The position numbers and the translations under genes were made by a program. Below are positions 44,422-52,466 of a DNA stretch of 64,000 nt, one piece after another. The stretch is from an uncultured Eggerthella sp. (GTDB lineage: Bacteria > Actinomycetota > Coriobacteriia > Coriobacteriales > Eggerthellaceae), in assembly GCA_900553605.1 (NCBI GenBank), contig USDX01000009.1, forward strand, positions 1 to 64,000. The letters are read 5' to 3'. Below the pieces are notes generated by a model, which worked only from the letters and a program-made list of their open reading frames with translations, was not told the origin of the DNA and ran no database searches. Position 1 is the first letter of the stretch. Each line of letters opens with the position of its first letter.

Positions 44422-45547
44422 TGACCTCGACTCCTTCATCTTCCGAAATCAGGGACGGCAAAACAGCAACCCTTAGAAGCCAATTAACAACAGGGACAGC
44501 GACAGCATCTCCAAACGCATACTGTATCTTCGACTCGCTAAATCCGTCTGTCTTGTATTTACTAGCTCCTTGGAGCTTTGCGTATTCATTGCCAGTCATC
44601 CAACGAATACGAACATTATTCTTCCCTAGAAAAACTACAGCCTGTTTAGATGAGCCACCTCGCGCTGTCCTCAGGCAACCAGCAATATCGTCATTTCGAA
44701 CCTCCCAAACAGGCTTTCCATTACGCGTTCGCCTGTAAGCCGTCCGAGCCACAATTTTGCTGCCTTTTTTCATCTCCCGAAAACGAATCAGCTGACTCTC
44801 GCTTAGGGAATCGACAAACCTTTCCACACGCTCCTCATCCCACCAGCGTGCATCGCTTTCGTTGACTTTATCCGTTATCTCCGTAAAGCCAGAGACCATC
44901 AATTCTGGCAATCCTGGCAAAGGCGTTACATGCGTCTTCAAAGAAGAATCCATATGTATCCAACGAAGTTTATCGGGCCGAGCAGAAGTATCCAAACGCC
45001 CTTCACCAATAGGGTTGAGCAAGCCAACAACAAACATTCTTGGCCTTGACTGAGGAAGCCATCGCCTAGCATTCAGCTCAAAAGAATCAACCGAATAACC
45101 AAGATTGTTAAAGCATTCAACGACCTTCCTATAGTCTTCTCCATTATGTGATGTAGCAAGGCCACAAACATTTTCAAGAATCAAAGCCCTGGGCTTTCTT
45201 TCGCCCATGCCCCTGACAGCATCAATGAAGCCAAAGAAGGCTTTCGATTCAGAACCACGGGAAAGCCCCTCCCTTTTACCCGCAAGAGAGAGATTGGTGC
45301 AAGGGCTCGAAGCCCATGCGATATCGGCAGACGGAATATCAAGTGGATTTAAGTTGAATACGTCATCGCAAATCAGGTGCTCCCCGCCCCATTGCTGCCG
45401 GTATAGCATGCACTTGGTTTTATCAATGTCGTTCGCCCAAATGGTCTTAACCCCCGCTTGGGCCATGCCGGCTCGCGCAAGTCCAATGCCAGAAAAAAAC
45501 TCAATTGCCGTCTTTGGAGCAGAAATATCTATAACTTTGTTTTTCAC
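44405..45547 (-). CDS. DNA (cytosine-5) methyltransferase
   Basis: The product has 380 residues. C5-methylase motifs in order: I EFFSGIGLARAGMAQAG, II-III region WANDIDKTKC, IV SSPCTNLSLAGKR with catalytic Cys83, VI ALILENVCGL, VIII QSRPRMFVVGL, a variable target-recognition region, and X FGDAVAVPVV. The start is GTG at 45547 behind GGAAGGA; the longer frame lacks a site. It overlaps the DUF4928 gene downstream, so the pair acts as a type II-like module. It lies between argG and argH and is AT-richer than both. The recognition sequence is unknown. Confidence 0.92.
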   Translation of the reverse strand: MKNKVIDISAPKTAIEFFSGIGLARAGMAQAGVKTIWANDIDKTKCMLYRQQWGGEHLICDDVFNLNPLDIPSADIAWASSPCTNLSLAGKREGLSRGSESKAFFGFIDAVRGMGERKPRALILENVCGLATSHNGEDYRKVVECFNNLGYSVDSFELNARRWLPQSRPRMFVVGLLNPIGEGRLDTSARPDKLRWIHMDSSLKTHVTPLPGLPELMVSGFTEITDKVNESDARWWDEERVERFVDSLSESQLIRFREMKKGSKIVARTAYRRTRNGKPVWEVRNDDIAGCLRTARGGSSKQAVVFLGKNNVRIRWMTGNEYAKLQGASKYKTDGFSESKIQYAFGDAVAVPVVNWLLRVAVLPSLISEDEGVEVNVEVC

Positions 45548-45623
45548 GTAATTCGCTCCTTCCAATAGCAATAGCTACTATATCGAACATTTGTACTTAA
45601 ATCTATCAAAGCAGCATTAGATA

Positions 45624-45646
45624 TATCGTTTTTCGCGCAAACGATA
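45624..45646. promoter_or_regulatory. Palindrome upstream of the methyltransferase
   Basis: TATCGTTT (45624-45631) and AAACGATA (45639-45646) are separated by seven bases, about 77 bp before the GTG start. It may be an operator; no separate controller gene is present, so methyltransferase autorepression is possible. Confidence 0.45.
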
Positions 45647-45706
45647 ATCCCTTCAAGCCTAATCAATGCCTAGGTGCAGTTCCGCTAGAAAAAGAGGAAC
45701 AAAAAG

Positions 45707-45741
45707 GGGCAAGGCATCGGCCTTCGCGCCATGCCTTGCCC
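45707..45741 (-). terminator. Intrinsic terminator downstream of argG
   Basis: The stem gggcaaggcat (45707-45717) / atgccttgccc (45731-45741) is followed on the minus strand by ttttt at 45705-45701. It would end the argCJBDG transcript before the restriction-modification module. Confidence 0.8.
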
Positions 45742-45800
45742 TTTGGGGGTTTCCCTGCGCCGTCAGAATCGCGCGCAGCGTCATCACGGTTTAAGCGAAC

Positions 45801-45827
45801 ATTGCGCTGTTCATAGAACAGCGCAAT
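45801..45827 (-). terminator. Second hairpin right after the argG stop
   Basis: attgcgctgttc (45801-45812) / gaacagcgcaat (45816-45827) is a perfect 12-bp stem 3 bp past the stop. There is no T run; it may protect the 3' end or act with the terminator at 45707. Confidence 0.55.
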
Positions 45828-45830
45828 CGA

Positions 45831-47054
45831 TTATTCGCCGTCGGTAACACCCTGCTCGCGGCGGTTCTTAGCCCAAACCTTGGTGGACAGGCCGTACAGG
45901 TCGATGAAGCCCTTAGCTGCCTTGTGGTTGAAGGTGTCGGCTGCATCGTAGGTAGCCAGACCGTAATCATAGAGGCTGAAGTCGGACTTGCGGCCGGTAA
46001 CGGTGCAGTTGCCCTTATAGAACTTCAGGCGAACGGTGCCGGTTACACACTGCTGAGTGGTTGCCATGAAAGCATCAACAGCATGCTTGAGGGGGCTGAA
46101 CCACTGGCCGTTGTATACCATGGTTGCCCAGTCATGCTCGAGGTGCAGCTTGTAGCGCAGAACCTCGCGCTCGAGGCACATATCCTCAAGGCCACGATGA
46201 GCAACGATCAGAGCCAGAGCGCCGGGAGCTTCGTAGCATTCACGGCTCTTAACGCCGATCATACGGTTCTCGATCATGTCGATGCGGCCAAAGCCGTTAG
46301 CGCCAGCGATCTGGTTCATCTTTGCGATGATGTCCAGGTAGCTCATCTGCTCGCCGTCGATAGCAACAGGCAAACCAGCCTTGAACTCAACCTCGATCTC
46401 GGTAGCCTCTTCAGGAGCCTTTTCGGGATCGGTGGTCATGGTGTAGATGTCCAGCGGAGGACGGTTCATCGGGTCTTCCAGAACGCCACACTCGATTGCG
46501 CGGCCCCACAGGTTGTCGTCAATGGAGTAAGGCTTGCTCTTGGTGGTAGGAACGGTAACGCCATGAGCCTCTGCCCAGTCCATTTCCTCCTGGCGAGTGT
46601 GCATATCCCACTCGCGAACGGGAGCAATGATTTCCAGCGTAGGATCAAGAGCCTGGATGGAGGTCTCGAAACGAACCTGGTCGTTGCCCTTGCCGGTGCA
46701 GCCATGAGCAACGTACTTGGCGCCGTACTTATGGGCGGTATCTACCAAATACTTGGAGATCAGCGGACGAGAGAGAGCGGAAACCAGCGGATACTTGTTC
46801 TCGAAGTTGGCGTTGGCATAGAGAGCCTTGGACAGATAATCTGCGGCAAAGTCTTCGCGCATGTCAGCGATGATGCAGTCGATTGCACCCGTTTCCAGAG
46901 CGCGCTGCTTAACCTGCTCGAGGCCTTCGTGCTCCTGGCCAACTTCGCCTACTACGGCAATAACGTCAAGGTTCTTTTCGTCCTGCAGCCACTTGATGCA
47001 GACGCTGGTGTCCAGACCACCAGAATATGCGAGTACGCACTTATCCTTTGCCAT
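45831..47054 (-). CDS. argG: Argininosuccinate synthase
   Basis: The product has 407 residues. It joins citrulline and aspartate with ATP. The PP-loop CVLAYSGGLDTSVCIKW is at the N-terminus, followed by VAHGCTGKGNDQVRFE and SIDDNLWGRAIECG. The start at 47054 (MAKDKCVLAYS) has AAGG upstream and matches family length; the frame is open further but would add 19 atypical residues. It is the last member of the contiguous argCJBDG run. Confidence 0.97.
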   Translation of the reverse strand: MAKDKCVLAYSGGLDTSVCIKWLQDEKNLDVIAVVGEVGQEHEGLEQVKQRALETGAIDCIIADMREDFAADYLSKALYANANFENKYPLVSALSRPLISKYLVDTAHKYGAKYVAHGCTGKGNDQVRFETSIQALDPTLEIIAPVREWDMHTRQEEMDWAEAHGVTVPTTKSKPYSIDDNLWGRAIECGVLEDPMNRPPLDIYTMTTDPEKAPEEATEIEVEFKAGLPVAIDGEQMSYLDIIAKMNQIAGANGFGRIDMIENRMIGVKSRECYEAPGALALIVAHRGLEDMCLEREVLRYKLHLEHDWATMVYNGQWFSPLKHAVDAFMATTQQCVTGTVRLKFYKGNCTVTGRKSDFSLYDYGLATYDAADTFNHKAAKGFIDLYGLSTKVWAKNRREQGVTDGE

Positions 47055-47115
47055 TTCCTTAATACCTTTCACTTGGCAATTATTCATTAATTCAAGCCCA
47101 CCGAGGGGCATGGGA

Positions 47116-47135
47116 GGGAAGGCTTGCGCCTTCCC
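47116..47135 (-). promoter_or_regulatory. Hairpin between argD and argG
   Basis: gggaaggc (47116-47123) / gccttccc (47128-47135) is an 8-bp perfect stem with a ttgc loop in the 92-bp gap. There is no T run, so it is more likely a processing or stability element than a terminator. Confidence 0.4.
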
Positions 47136-47146
47136 GAGGTTTTAAG

Positions 47147-48373
47147 CTATTCGCGAACCGCGGCGATCATGCCAGGCAGCGCATCGATCAGCTTGTCGAT
47201 CTCGTTTTCGGTAACGATCAACGGAGGCAGGAAGCGCAGCGTATGTTCGCCGGTTGCGTTCAGCAGGAAGCCCTCTTCCAGGCCCTGAGCAACAACCTTA
47301 TGAGCATCGATGCCCTCTTCCAAGTCGGCACCGAGCATCAGGCCCATGCCGCGAACCTCGGTGACACCTTCAACCTGAGCAAGCTTCTCGGCGAAGTAGT
47401 CGCCCACTTCGGTTACGCGGTCGTCGTAATGGCCGCGCGAAAGCGTTGCAAGCGTTGCGTGAGCAGCAGCCATAGCCAGGTTGCTGCCGCCGAAGGTTGA
47501 GCCATGGTCGCCCGGCTCGAATGCTTCGGCAACCTCGATGCGAGCAGCGCAAGCGCCCATGGGGAAGCCAGAAGCGATGCCCTTGGCCATGGTGATGATA
47601 TCGGGCGTGATGCCCAGGTTCTGGAAGGCAAACGGGAATTCGCCGCAGCGGAAGATGCCAGACTGAACCTCGTCAACGATGAGAAGCAAACCGTTCTTGC
47701 GGCAGAACTGAGCAACGTCATAGAGCGTATCGGGATCCCAAGGATATACGCCCGCTTCACCCTGTACGGGTTCGATCATAACAGCGCAAACATCTGCCAG
47801 ATTGCTGTAAACCGCCTGGTGAAGCGCGTTCAAATCGTTCATGGGAACGTGCATGAAACCGCCCGGCAGAGGCTGGAAGGCTTCCTGCTTTGCAGGCTGC
47901 GCCGTTGCAGCAAGCGTAGCCAAGGTGCGGCCATGGAAGCTGCGGTCCATCGTGATGATGGTTTGGCCACCGCTGCCCATCTTCTTGGAGTACAGACGAG
48001 CAAGCTTGATAGCGCATTCGTTTGCCTCTGCGCCAGAGTTGGCGAAGAATACCGGCCAAGGAGCGCGGAAGAACTTAGGCACGCATACGTTCAGCATGTC
48101 GGAGAGGAGCTTTGCAACCTCGCCGCGCTGCTCGATGTAGTAGTAGTTGCTAACGTGGATGAGCTTGGCAGCCTGATCCTGGATGGCGCGCACAACGGCA
48201 GGATGGCAGTGGCCCAGGCTGTCTACGCCGATGCCAGCAATAAAGTCGAGATAGGTTTTACCTTCGTCGTCTTTAACTTCCATGCCAGAGCCTTCGACCA
48301 GCAGTACCGGCTTGCGAGCGAAGGTATGCATGACGAAATGGTCGTCGAGCTTCTTTGCTTCTTCAAAACTCAT
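47147..48373 (-). CDS. argD: Acetylornithine aminotransferase
   Basis: The product has 408 residues, a class III PLP aminotransferase. The visible landmarks are the DEVQSGIFRCGEF block, PLP lysine in ITMAKGIASGFPMGA, GSTFGGSNLAMAAA and the N-terminal NYYYIEQRGEVAKLL. It converts N-acetylglutamate semialdehyde to N-acetylornithine with glutamate. It lies between argB and argG in the arginine run. A hairpin (48389-48436) separates it from argB. Confidence 0.95.
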   Translation of the reverse strand: MSFEEAKKLDDHFVMHTFARKPVLLVEGSGMEVKDDEGKTYLDFIAGIGVDSLGHCHPAVVRAIQDQAAKLIHVSNYYYIEQRGEVAKLLSDMLNVCVPKFFRAPWPVFFANSGAEANECAIKLARLYSKKMGSGGQTIITMDRSFHGRTLATLAATAQPAKQEAFQPLPGGFMHVPMNDLNALHQAVYSNLADVCAVMIEPVQGEAGVYPWDPDTLYDVAQFCRKNGLLLIVDEVQSGIFRCGEFPFAFQNLGITPDIITMAKGIASGFPMGACAARIEVAEAFEPGDHGSTFGGSNLAMAAAHATLATLSRGHYDDRVTEVGDYFAEKLAQVEGVTEVRGMGLMLGADLEEGIDAHKVVAQGLEEGFLLNATGEHTLRFLPPLIVTENEIDKLIDALPGMIAAVRE

Positions 48374-48388
48374 GGTGTTCCTTTCTTT

Positions 48389-48436
48389 ACGGATGGGGAT
48401 CGGCGCAAACGTTTCCGAGCGCCGAAGCCCATCCGT
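48389..48436 (-). promoter_or_regulatory. Stem-loop between argB and argD
   Basis: The outer stem acggatggg (48389-48397) / cccatccgt (48428-48436) and inner stem cggcgc (48401-48406) / gcgccg (48419-48424) lie inside the arg operon. It may attenuate or stabilise the distal message. Confidence 0.45.
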
Positions 48437-48485
48437 TCATTTTACGAGTTTGGGGGTTTAGCGAATACCCCACGCACAGTGTTTT

Positions 48486-49430
48486 CTACAAGTTCTCACT
48501 CAAACGAGAAGCCAGGATGCCCAGCGGGCGCATCTCTTCCTTGGAGAATTCCACTGTGTCGTCGTAGATCAGGGTGCCAGCGCCGCTTGAGGTAAGCAGC
48601 TCCACCAAGATCGAATGAGGCTTGGTGCCATTGACAATGTGCGCACGCGGCACGCCGCCTTCGATGGCTTCCACACATGACTGCAGCTTGGGAATCATTC
48701 CGCTGCTTACGCTGCCGGATTTGAGCATTTCACGCGTCTCGTTCACCGTCATCTGGGAAATGAGCGAGCTCTTATCCGAGAAGTCTTCGTAGAAGCCGTC
48801 AACGTCCGTAAGGAAGATGATCTTATGGGCGCCGATCGCAGAAGCGATTGCACATGCCGCAGCGTCTGCGTTGATGTTGTAGGAACCGCCGTCGTCGCCC
48901 TTTCCTACCGAAGCGATAATCGGCACATAGTCAGAGGCGATGAGCGCATTGATGTAGGCGGGGTTCACTTCGGTGACCGTGCCCACACGACCCAGTTCGG
49001 GGCTACGCTGCTCGGCGATGATGGTTCCAGCGTCGGTTCCGTTTACGCCTACAGCCAGGTTGCCATGCTCGTTCATGGCAAGAACCAGCTCTTCATTCAC
49101 CTTGCCCACCAAGGTCATCTTCACAACGTCCATGGCTTCGTCGGAGGTAACGCGCTGGCCATCCTTAAACTCAACATCAATGCCGAATTTGTCCATGTTC
49201 TTGTTGATGGCAGCACCGCCACCATGAACGATAACGGGATTGACGCCCATGATCTTCAGCATAACGATGTCGCTCATCACGGCATTGCGCAGCTCGGGGT
49301 CGACCATGGCAGCGCCGCCATATTTGATAAGGATGGTTTTGCCCGTGGCGTTCTTGATCCACGGGAACGCTTCAATAAGAACCTCAGCGGTATGAGAAGA
49401 AGTTATCTTTCGGTCTCTTGCATATTTCAT
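48486..49430 (-). CDS. argB: N-acetylglutamate kinase
   Basis: The product has 314 residues, in the amino acid kinase family. The phosphate-binding glycine segments are ILIKYGGAAM and PVIVHGGGAAIN; NADAAACAIASAIGAHKIIFLTDVDG follows. It makes N-acetylglutamyl phosphate and is often the arginine-inhibited step; the extended N-terminal helix (AEVLIEAFPWIKNATGK) is typical of the arginine-sensitive hexameric type, as is known in cyclic-pathway organisms. Its start overlaps the argJ stop by 4 bp. Confidence 0.96.
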   Translation of the reverse strand: MKYARDRKITSSHTAEVLIEAFPWIKNATGKTILIKYGGAAMVDPELRNAVMSDIVMLKIMGVNPVIVHGGGAAINKNMDKFGIDVEFKDGQRVTSDEAMDVVKMTLVGKVNEELVLAMNEHGNLAVGVNGTDAGTIIAEQRSPELGRVGTVTEVNPAYINALIASDYVPIIASVGKGDDGGSYNINADAAACAIASAIGAHKIIFLTDVDGFYEDFSDKSSLISQMTVNETREMLKSGSVSSGMIPKLQSCVEAIEGGVPRAHIVNGTKPHSILVELLTSSGAGTLIYDDTVEFSKEEMRPLGILASRLSENL

Positions 49431-50683
49431 GAACGGTAGTCTCCATTAATCGAAACGTATTCGTGGGAAAAATCGCAGGTCCATACGGTAGTTTCCGCAT
49501 CGCCCGCGCCAAGGCTTGCCTCAAGCACAATCTCGTCGGCCTCGAAACGTCGCAGCGCCTCTTCCTCACTAAAGGGAACGGGGAGGCCACCGCGCAGAAC
49601 AGGCATGCCCATGATGTCGATGTCGACGTTTTCCTGCGCAAACTTCGCACCGGAGCGGCCCAGGGCACCGGCAATTCGGCCCCAGTTGGCATCGTGTCCG
49701 TAGATAGCCGTTTTCACCAGCGGCGAATTCGCTACGGTGCGCGCAGCCAAATCGGCTTCCGCATCATTTGCGGCACCACGCACCGTAACGGTTACAAGCT
49801 TCGTGGCACCTTCACCGTCGCTTGCCATCTTGCGAGCAAGCTTCTGGGTTACGGCATTGAGCGCCTGGCAGAACTCGGCATACAGCACGCTATCTTCCCC
49901 TGCCAAGGGAGCAGACGCGGCAGCCGCCTTGCCGGAGGCGAACAGAACGCAGGTATCGTTGGTGGAAGTGTCGCCGTCCACAGTTACCTTATTGAAGCTC
50001 TGGTTTACAGCCGAAGAAAGCGCCTTATGCAACAACGCTGCAGGGATGGGAGCATCGGTGGTAAGCACCGAAATCATGGTGGCCATGTTCGGCATGATCA
50101 TGCCCGAGCCCTTCGCCATGCCGCCAACAGTAAATGTGCAGCCGGCGTATTCAGCATCGGCAGTCTCGAAGGAAACAGCAGCCTCTTTCGAAACGGTGTC
50201 AGTGGTCATGATGGCACGAGCAGCGCTGTTGCCCGTGGTTTCGCCGAGAATGTCGTGCAGCGCAGGAACGCCGGTTTCGAAGGGGGCAATATCAAGCTGC
50301 TGACCGATGATGCCCGTCGAGGCAACCAGCACGTCTTCGGGCATGCAGCCGACCGTCGAGGCAACGATGCCGGCAGTCTTGCGGGCGTTTTCAAGCCCAA
50401 CCGACCCAGTTGCAGCATTGGCGATGCCGGAGTTGATCACCATAGCGCGAGCAAAGCCGTAACCGACCCCGTCAAGGTGTTCGCGGGAAACGGTTACCGG
50501 AGCCGCACAGAACACATTCTGGGTAAACACCCCAGCAGCAGGGCACAGTTCGTCTGCCTCGACCAATGCCATGTCAAGGCGGTTGGGGTCATCGCGGAAA
50601 CCGGCATGGATGCCACCGGCGCGAAAGCCCTTGGCGGACGAGACGCCACCGTTTTCGATGGTGATCAGGTTCGCTTTAGTCAT
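49427..50683 (-). CDS. argJ: Bifunctional ornithine acetyltransferase / N-acetylglutamate synthase
   Basis: The product has 418 residues. ArgJ recycles the acetyl group, giving the cyclic arginine pathway. The self-cleavage site with nucleophile Thr is in MPNMATMISVLTTDA (between Ala and Thr), and VTVDGDTSTNDTCVL follows. The start at 50683 (MTKANLITIENGGV) has AGGAG upstream; the longer frame adds 26 residues with no family match. It overlaps argB (ATGA) and follows argC by 11 bp. Confidence 0.96.
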   Translation of the reverse strand: MTKANLITIENGGVSSAKGFRAGGIHAGFRDDPNRLDMALVEADELCPAAGVFTQNVFCAAPVTVSREHLDGVGYGFARAMVINSGIANAATGSVGLENARKTAGIVASTVGCMPEDVLVASTGIIGQQLDIAPFETGVPALHDILGETTGNSAARAIMTTDTVSKEAAVSFETADAEYAGCTFTVGGMAKGSGMIMPNMATMISVLTTDAPIPAALLHKALSSAVNQSFNKVTVDGDTSTNDTCVLFASGKAAAASAPLAGEDSVLYAEFCQALNAVTQKLARKMASDGEGATKLVTVTVRGAANDAEADLAARTVANSPLVKTAIYGHDANWGRIAGALGRSGAKFAQENVDIDIMGMPVLRGGLPVPFSEEEALRRFEADEIVLEASLGAGDAETTVWTCDFSHEYVSINGDYRS

Positions 50684-50694
50684 ATTTTTCACTC

Positions 50695-51750
50695 CTAAGA
50701 GGGATTGGCAACAGTATCGATCGCTGTAGCCTCGGGAAGGCCACAGACGATATTCGCACATTGAACTGCCTGACCAGCTGCACCTTTAACGATATTGTCG
50801 ATAGCGCAGGTGGCAACAACGCAGCCAAGATCAGCGTTATAGGCGACGCCTACATGCGCACGATTCGTGCCTACAACCGAAGAGGTTTTAGGCTGCTGGC
50901 CCAAAGGCAGCACGGTGACGAACGGCGAGTTTGCGTAGGCGTCGCAGTATCGTCGATGAATCGACTCAACGGTTTCGTTTCGCTGAGCCTCCTGGGTGAG
51001 CTGAATGGTTACCGTGGAAAGGAGGCCACGGGTTGCAGGGGCCAAATGAGGCGTGAACACCAGGCGACCCTCGATGCCCAGAATCTGCTCGATTTCAGGA
51101 GTATGGCGATGGCTGGCAACACCATAAGCCTCCAAGTTTTCGTTGGCAGAAACAAAATGGGTGCGTGCCGTAGCACTGCGACCAGCGCCGGAAACGCCCG
51201 AAATTGCATCAGCGACCACGATGCCTTCGGAAAGGGCAATGGCGGGAGCCGCAGCAAGAGAAGTAGCAGTTGGGTAGCAGCCTGCGCAAGCCACCAAGAC
51301 AGATTCGCCGTTAGCGTGACGCTCGGCGGCGGCGTTCAGCTCTTCGCGATTCAGTTCTGGCTGGCCAAAAGCGGCAGTAGCAAGAAGATCGGGCGAGGTG
51401 TGCTGCACCTTGTACCATTTTTCGTAGGTTTCCTGGCTGCGCAAACGATAGTCGGCAGAAAGATCAACCACCGTAACGCCCGAGTCGAGAAGACCAGGGG
51501 CGGATTTCATGGCAACCGTATGAGGCGTGGCAAGGAACACCACATCGCAGTTGAACAGCTCGGCGTTGTCGTGACGAGAGAAAGCCAGATCGGTTACGCC
51601 AGAAAACGCTGGATACACGCTTGCGAGGGTTGCGCCTTCATCGGAGTTGGAAGTAATAACACGCAGATCGAATTCAGGGTGTCGCAGCACGATGCGCACC
51701 AGCTCTGCTCCTGCATATCCGGCTGCGCCTACGATACCGACCTTCAACAT
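50695..51750 (-). CDS. argC: N-acetyl-gamma-glutamyl-phosphate reductase
   Basis: The product has 351 residues. The NADP-binding loop VGIVGAAGYAGAELVRIVLRHP opens the protein, and the catalytic cysteine is in LVACAGCYPTATSLA. It reduces the acyl phosphate made by ArgB. It is the first gene of the argCJBDG unit; its promoter should be in 51751-52000. I see no clear ARG box or T-box there. Confidence 0.96.
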   Translation of the reverse strand: MLKVGIVGAAGYAGAELVRIVLRHPEFDLRVITSNSDEGATLASVYPAFSGVTDLAFSRHDNAELFNCDVVFLATPHTVAMKSAPGLLDSGVTVVDLSADYRLRSQETYEKWYKVQHTSPDLLATAAFGQPELNREELNAAAERHANGESVLVACAGCYPTATSLAAAPAIALSEGIVVADAISGVSGAGRSATARTHFVSANENLEAYGVASHRHTPEIEQILGIEGRLVFTPHLAPATRGLLSTVTIQLTQEAQRNETVESIHRRYCDAYANSPFVTVLPLGQQPKTSSVVGTNRAHVGVAYNADLGCVVATCAIDNIVKGAAGQAVQCANIVCGLPEATAIDTVANPS

Positions 51751-52173
51751 TTCGCTGAGCCTTCTTTCGATCTAATCGCCCAACGCGGATGCCCGCGCGA
51801 GTTCTTTTAATGAAACACCCTGTACTACAGGTTTCTTTAGGGTACTCCAATTCTGCCAGCTAGGTAACCCTCTCCACAAAAGTATGGAACGGAACTGCGG
51901 ATGATGATGGTGAGCTGGCATCGAGCAGCAGTGAGGAAGGTGCGAGGAGTGGGGCATGCAATAGCGAGTCTCGTCGATCAACAGGGCGACCAAACCTACC
52001 CCCAAGCGCCGCCCTGAATCCCCCGTGACGCCCATCAGGCCCGCCACATGGCGCCGCTTTCTTTCCCGTACGGCAATCGATGCCGCGTGCGCCGCTCCCG
52101 CGCTGCCCCAAGCTCGTTCCCACGCCGCCCCGAGCCCGCTCCGGAAACCCAAAAACAAAATTGCGGCCCAAAT

Positions 52174-52314
52174 TGCAACTTTTTTGCGATTAGGGATTGT
52201 TGCGTGGCCCCCGATCACGGACTGGGACCCAAAAATGCAGGAAATTAGCCGCAAAAAGGAGCTATTCCCGCTTTGCGGGGATGGGAAAGAGTCCGTAATC
52301 GCAAAAAAGTTGCA
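52174..52314. repeat. Element bounded by a perfect 19-bp inverted repeat
   Basis: tgcaacttttttgcgatta (52174-52192) and taatcgcaaaaaagttgca (52296-52314) are exact reverse complements. Just inside, acggact (52217-52223) pairs with agtccgt (52290-52296), and a small hairpin cccgc/gcggg lies at 52267-52279. The 141-bp unit could be a MITE-like element or a structured RNA. It is the main feature of the 716-bp gap 51751-52466. Confidence 0.65.
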
Positions 52315-52466
52315 GAGAAGCCGGGATTTTTGTTTTCGCATTAGGAGAATCACCGCAACGAGGCGGATCCTGCGAACGGAGACAACCGCGCAAAAAGCAG
52401 CAATCACTCAGTTAAAGCGCTGCGTTTTGAGCAATGAACAATCCACCCGAGCCAAAAGCCAATCTA

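Noticed and set aside
45924..47090. 388-residue plus-strand frame
   Set aside because: It is antisense to argG.
51751..52000. T-box or ARG-box leader for the arg operon
   Set aside because: I looked for the T-box sequence and for paired ArgR half sites and found no convincing match.
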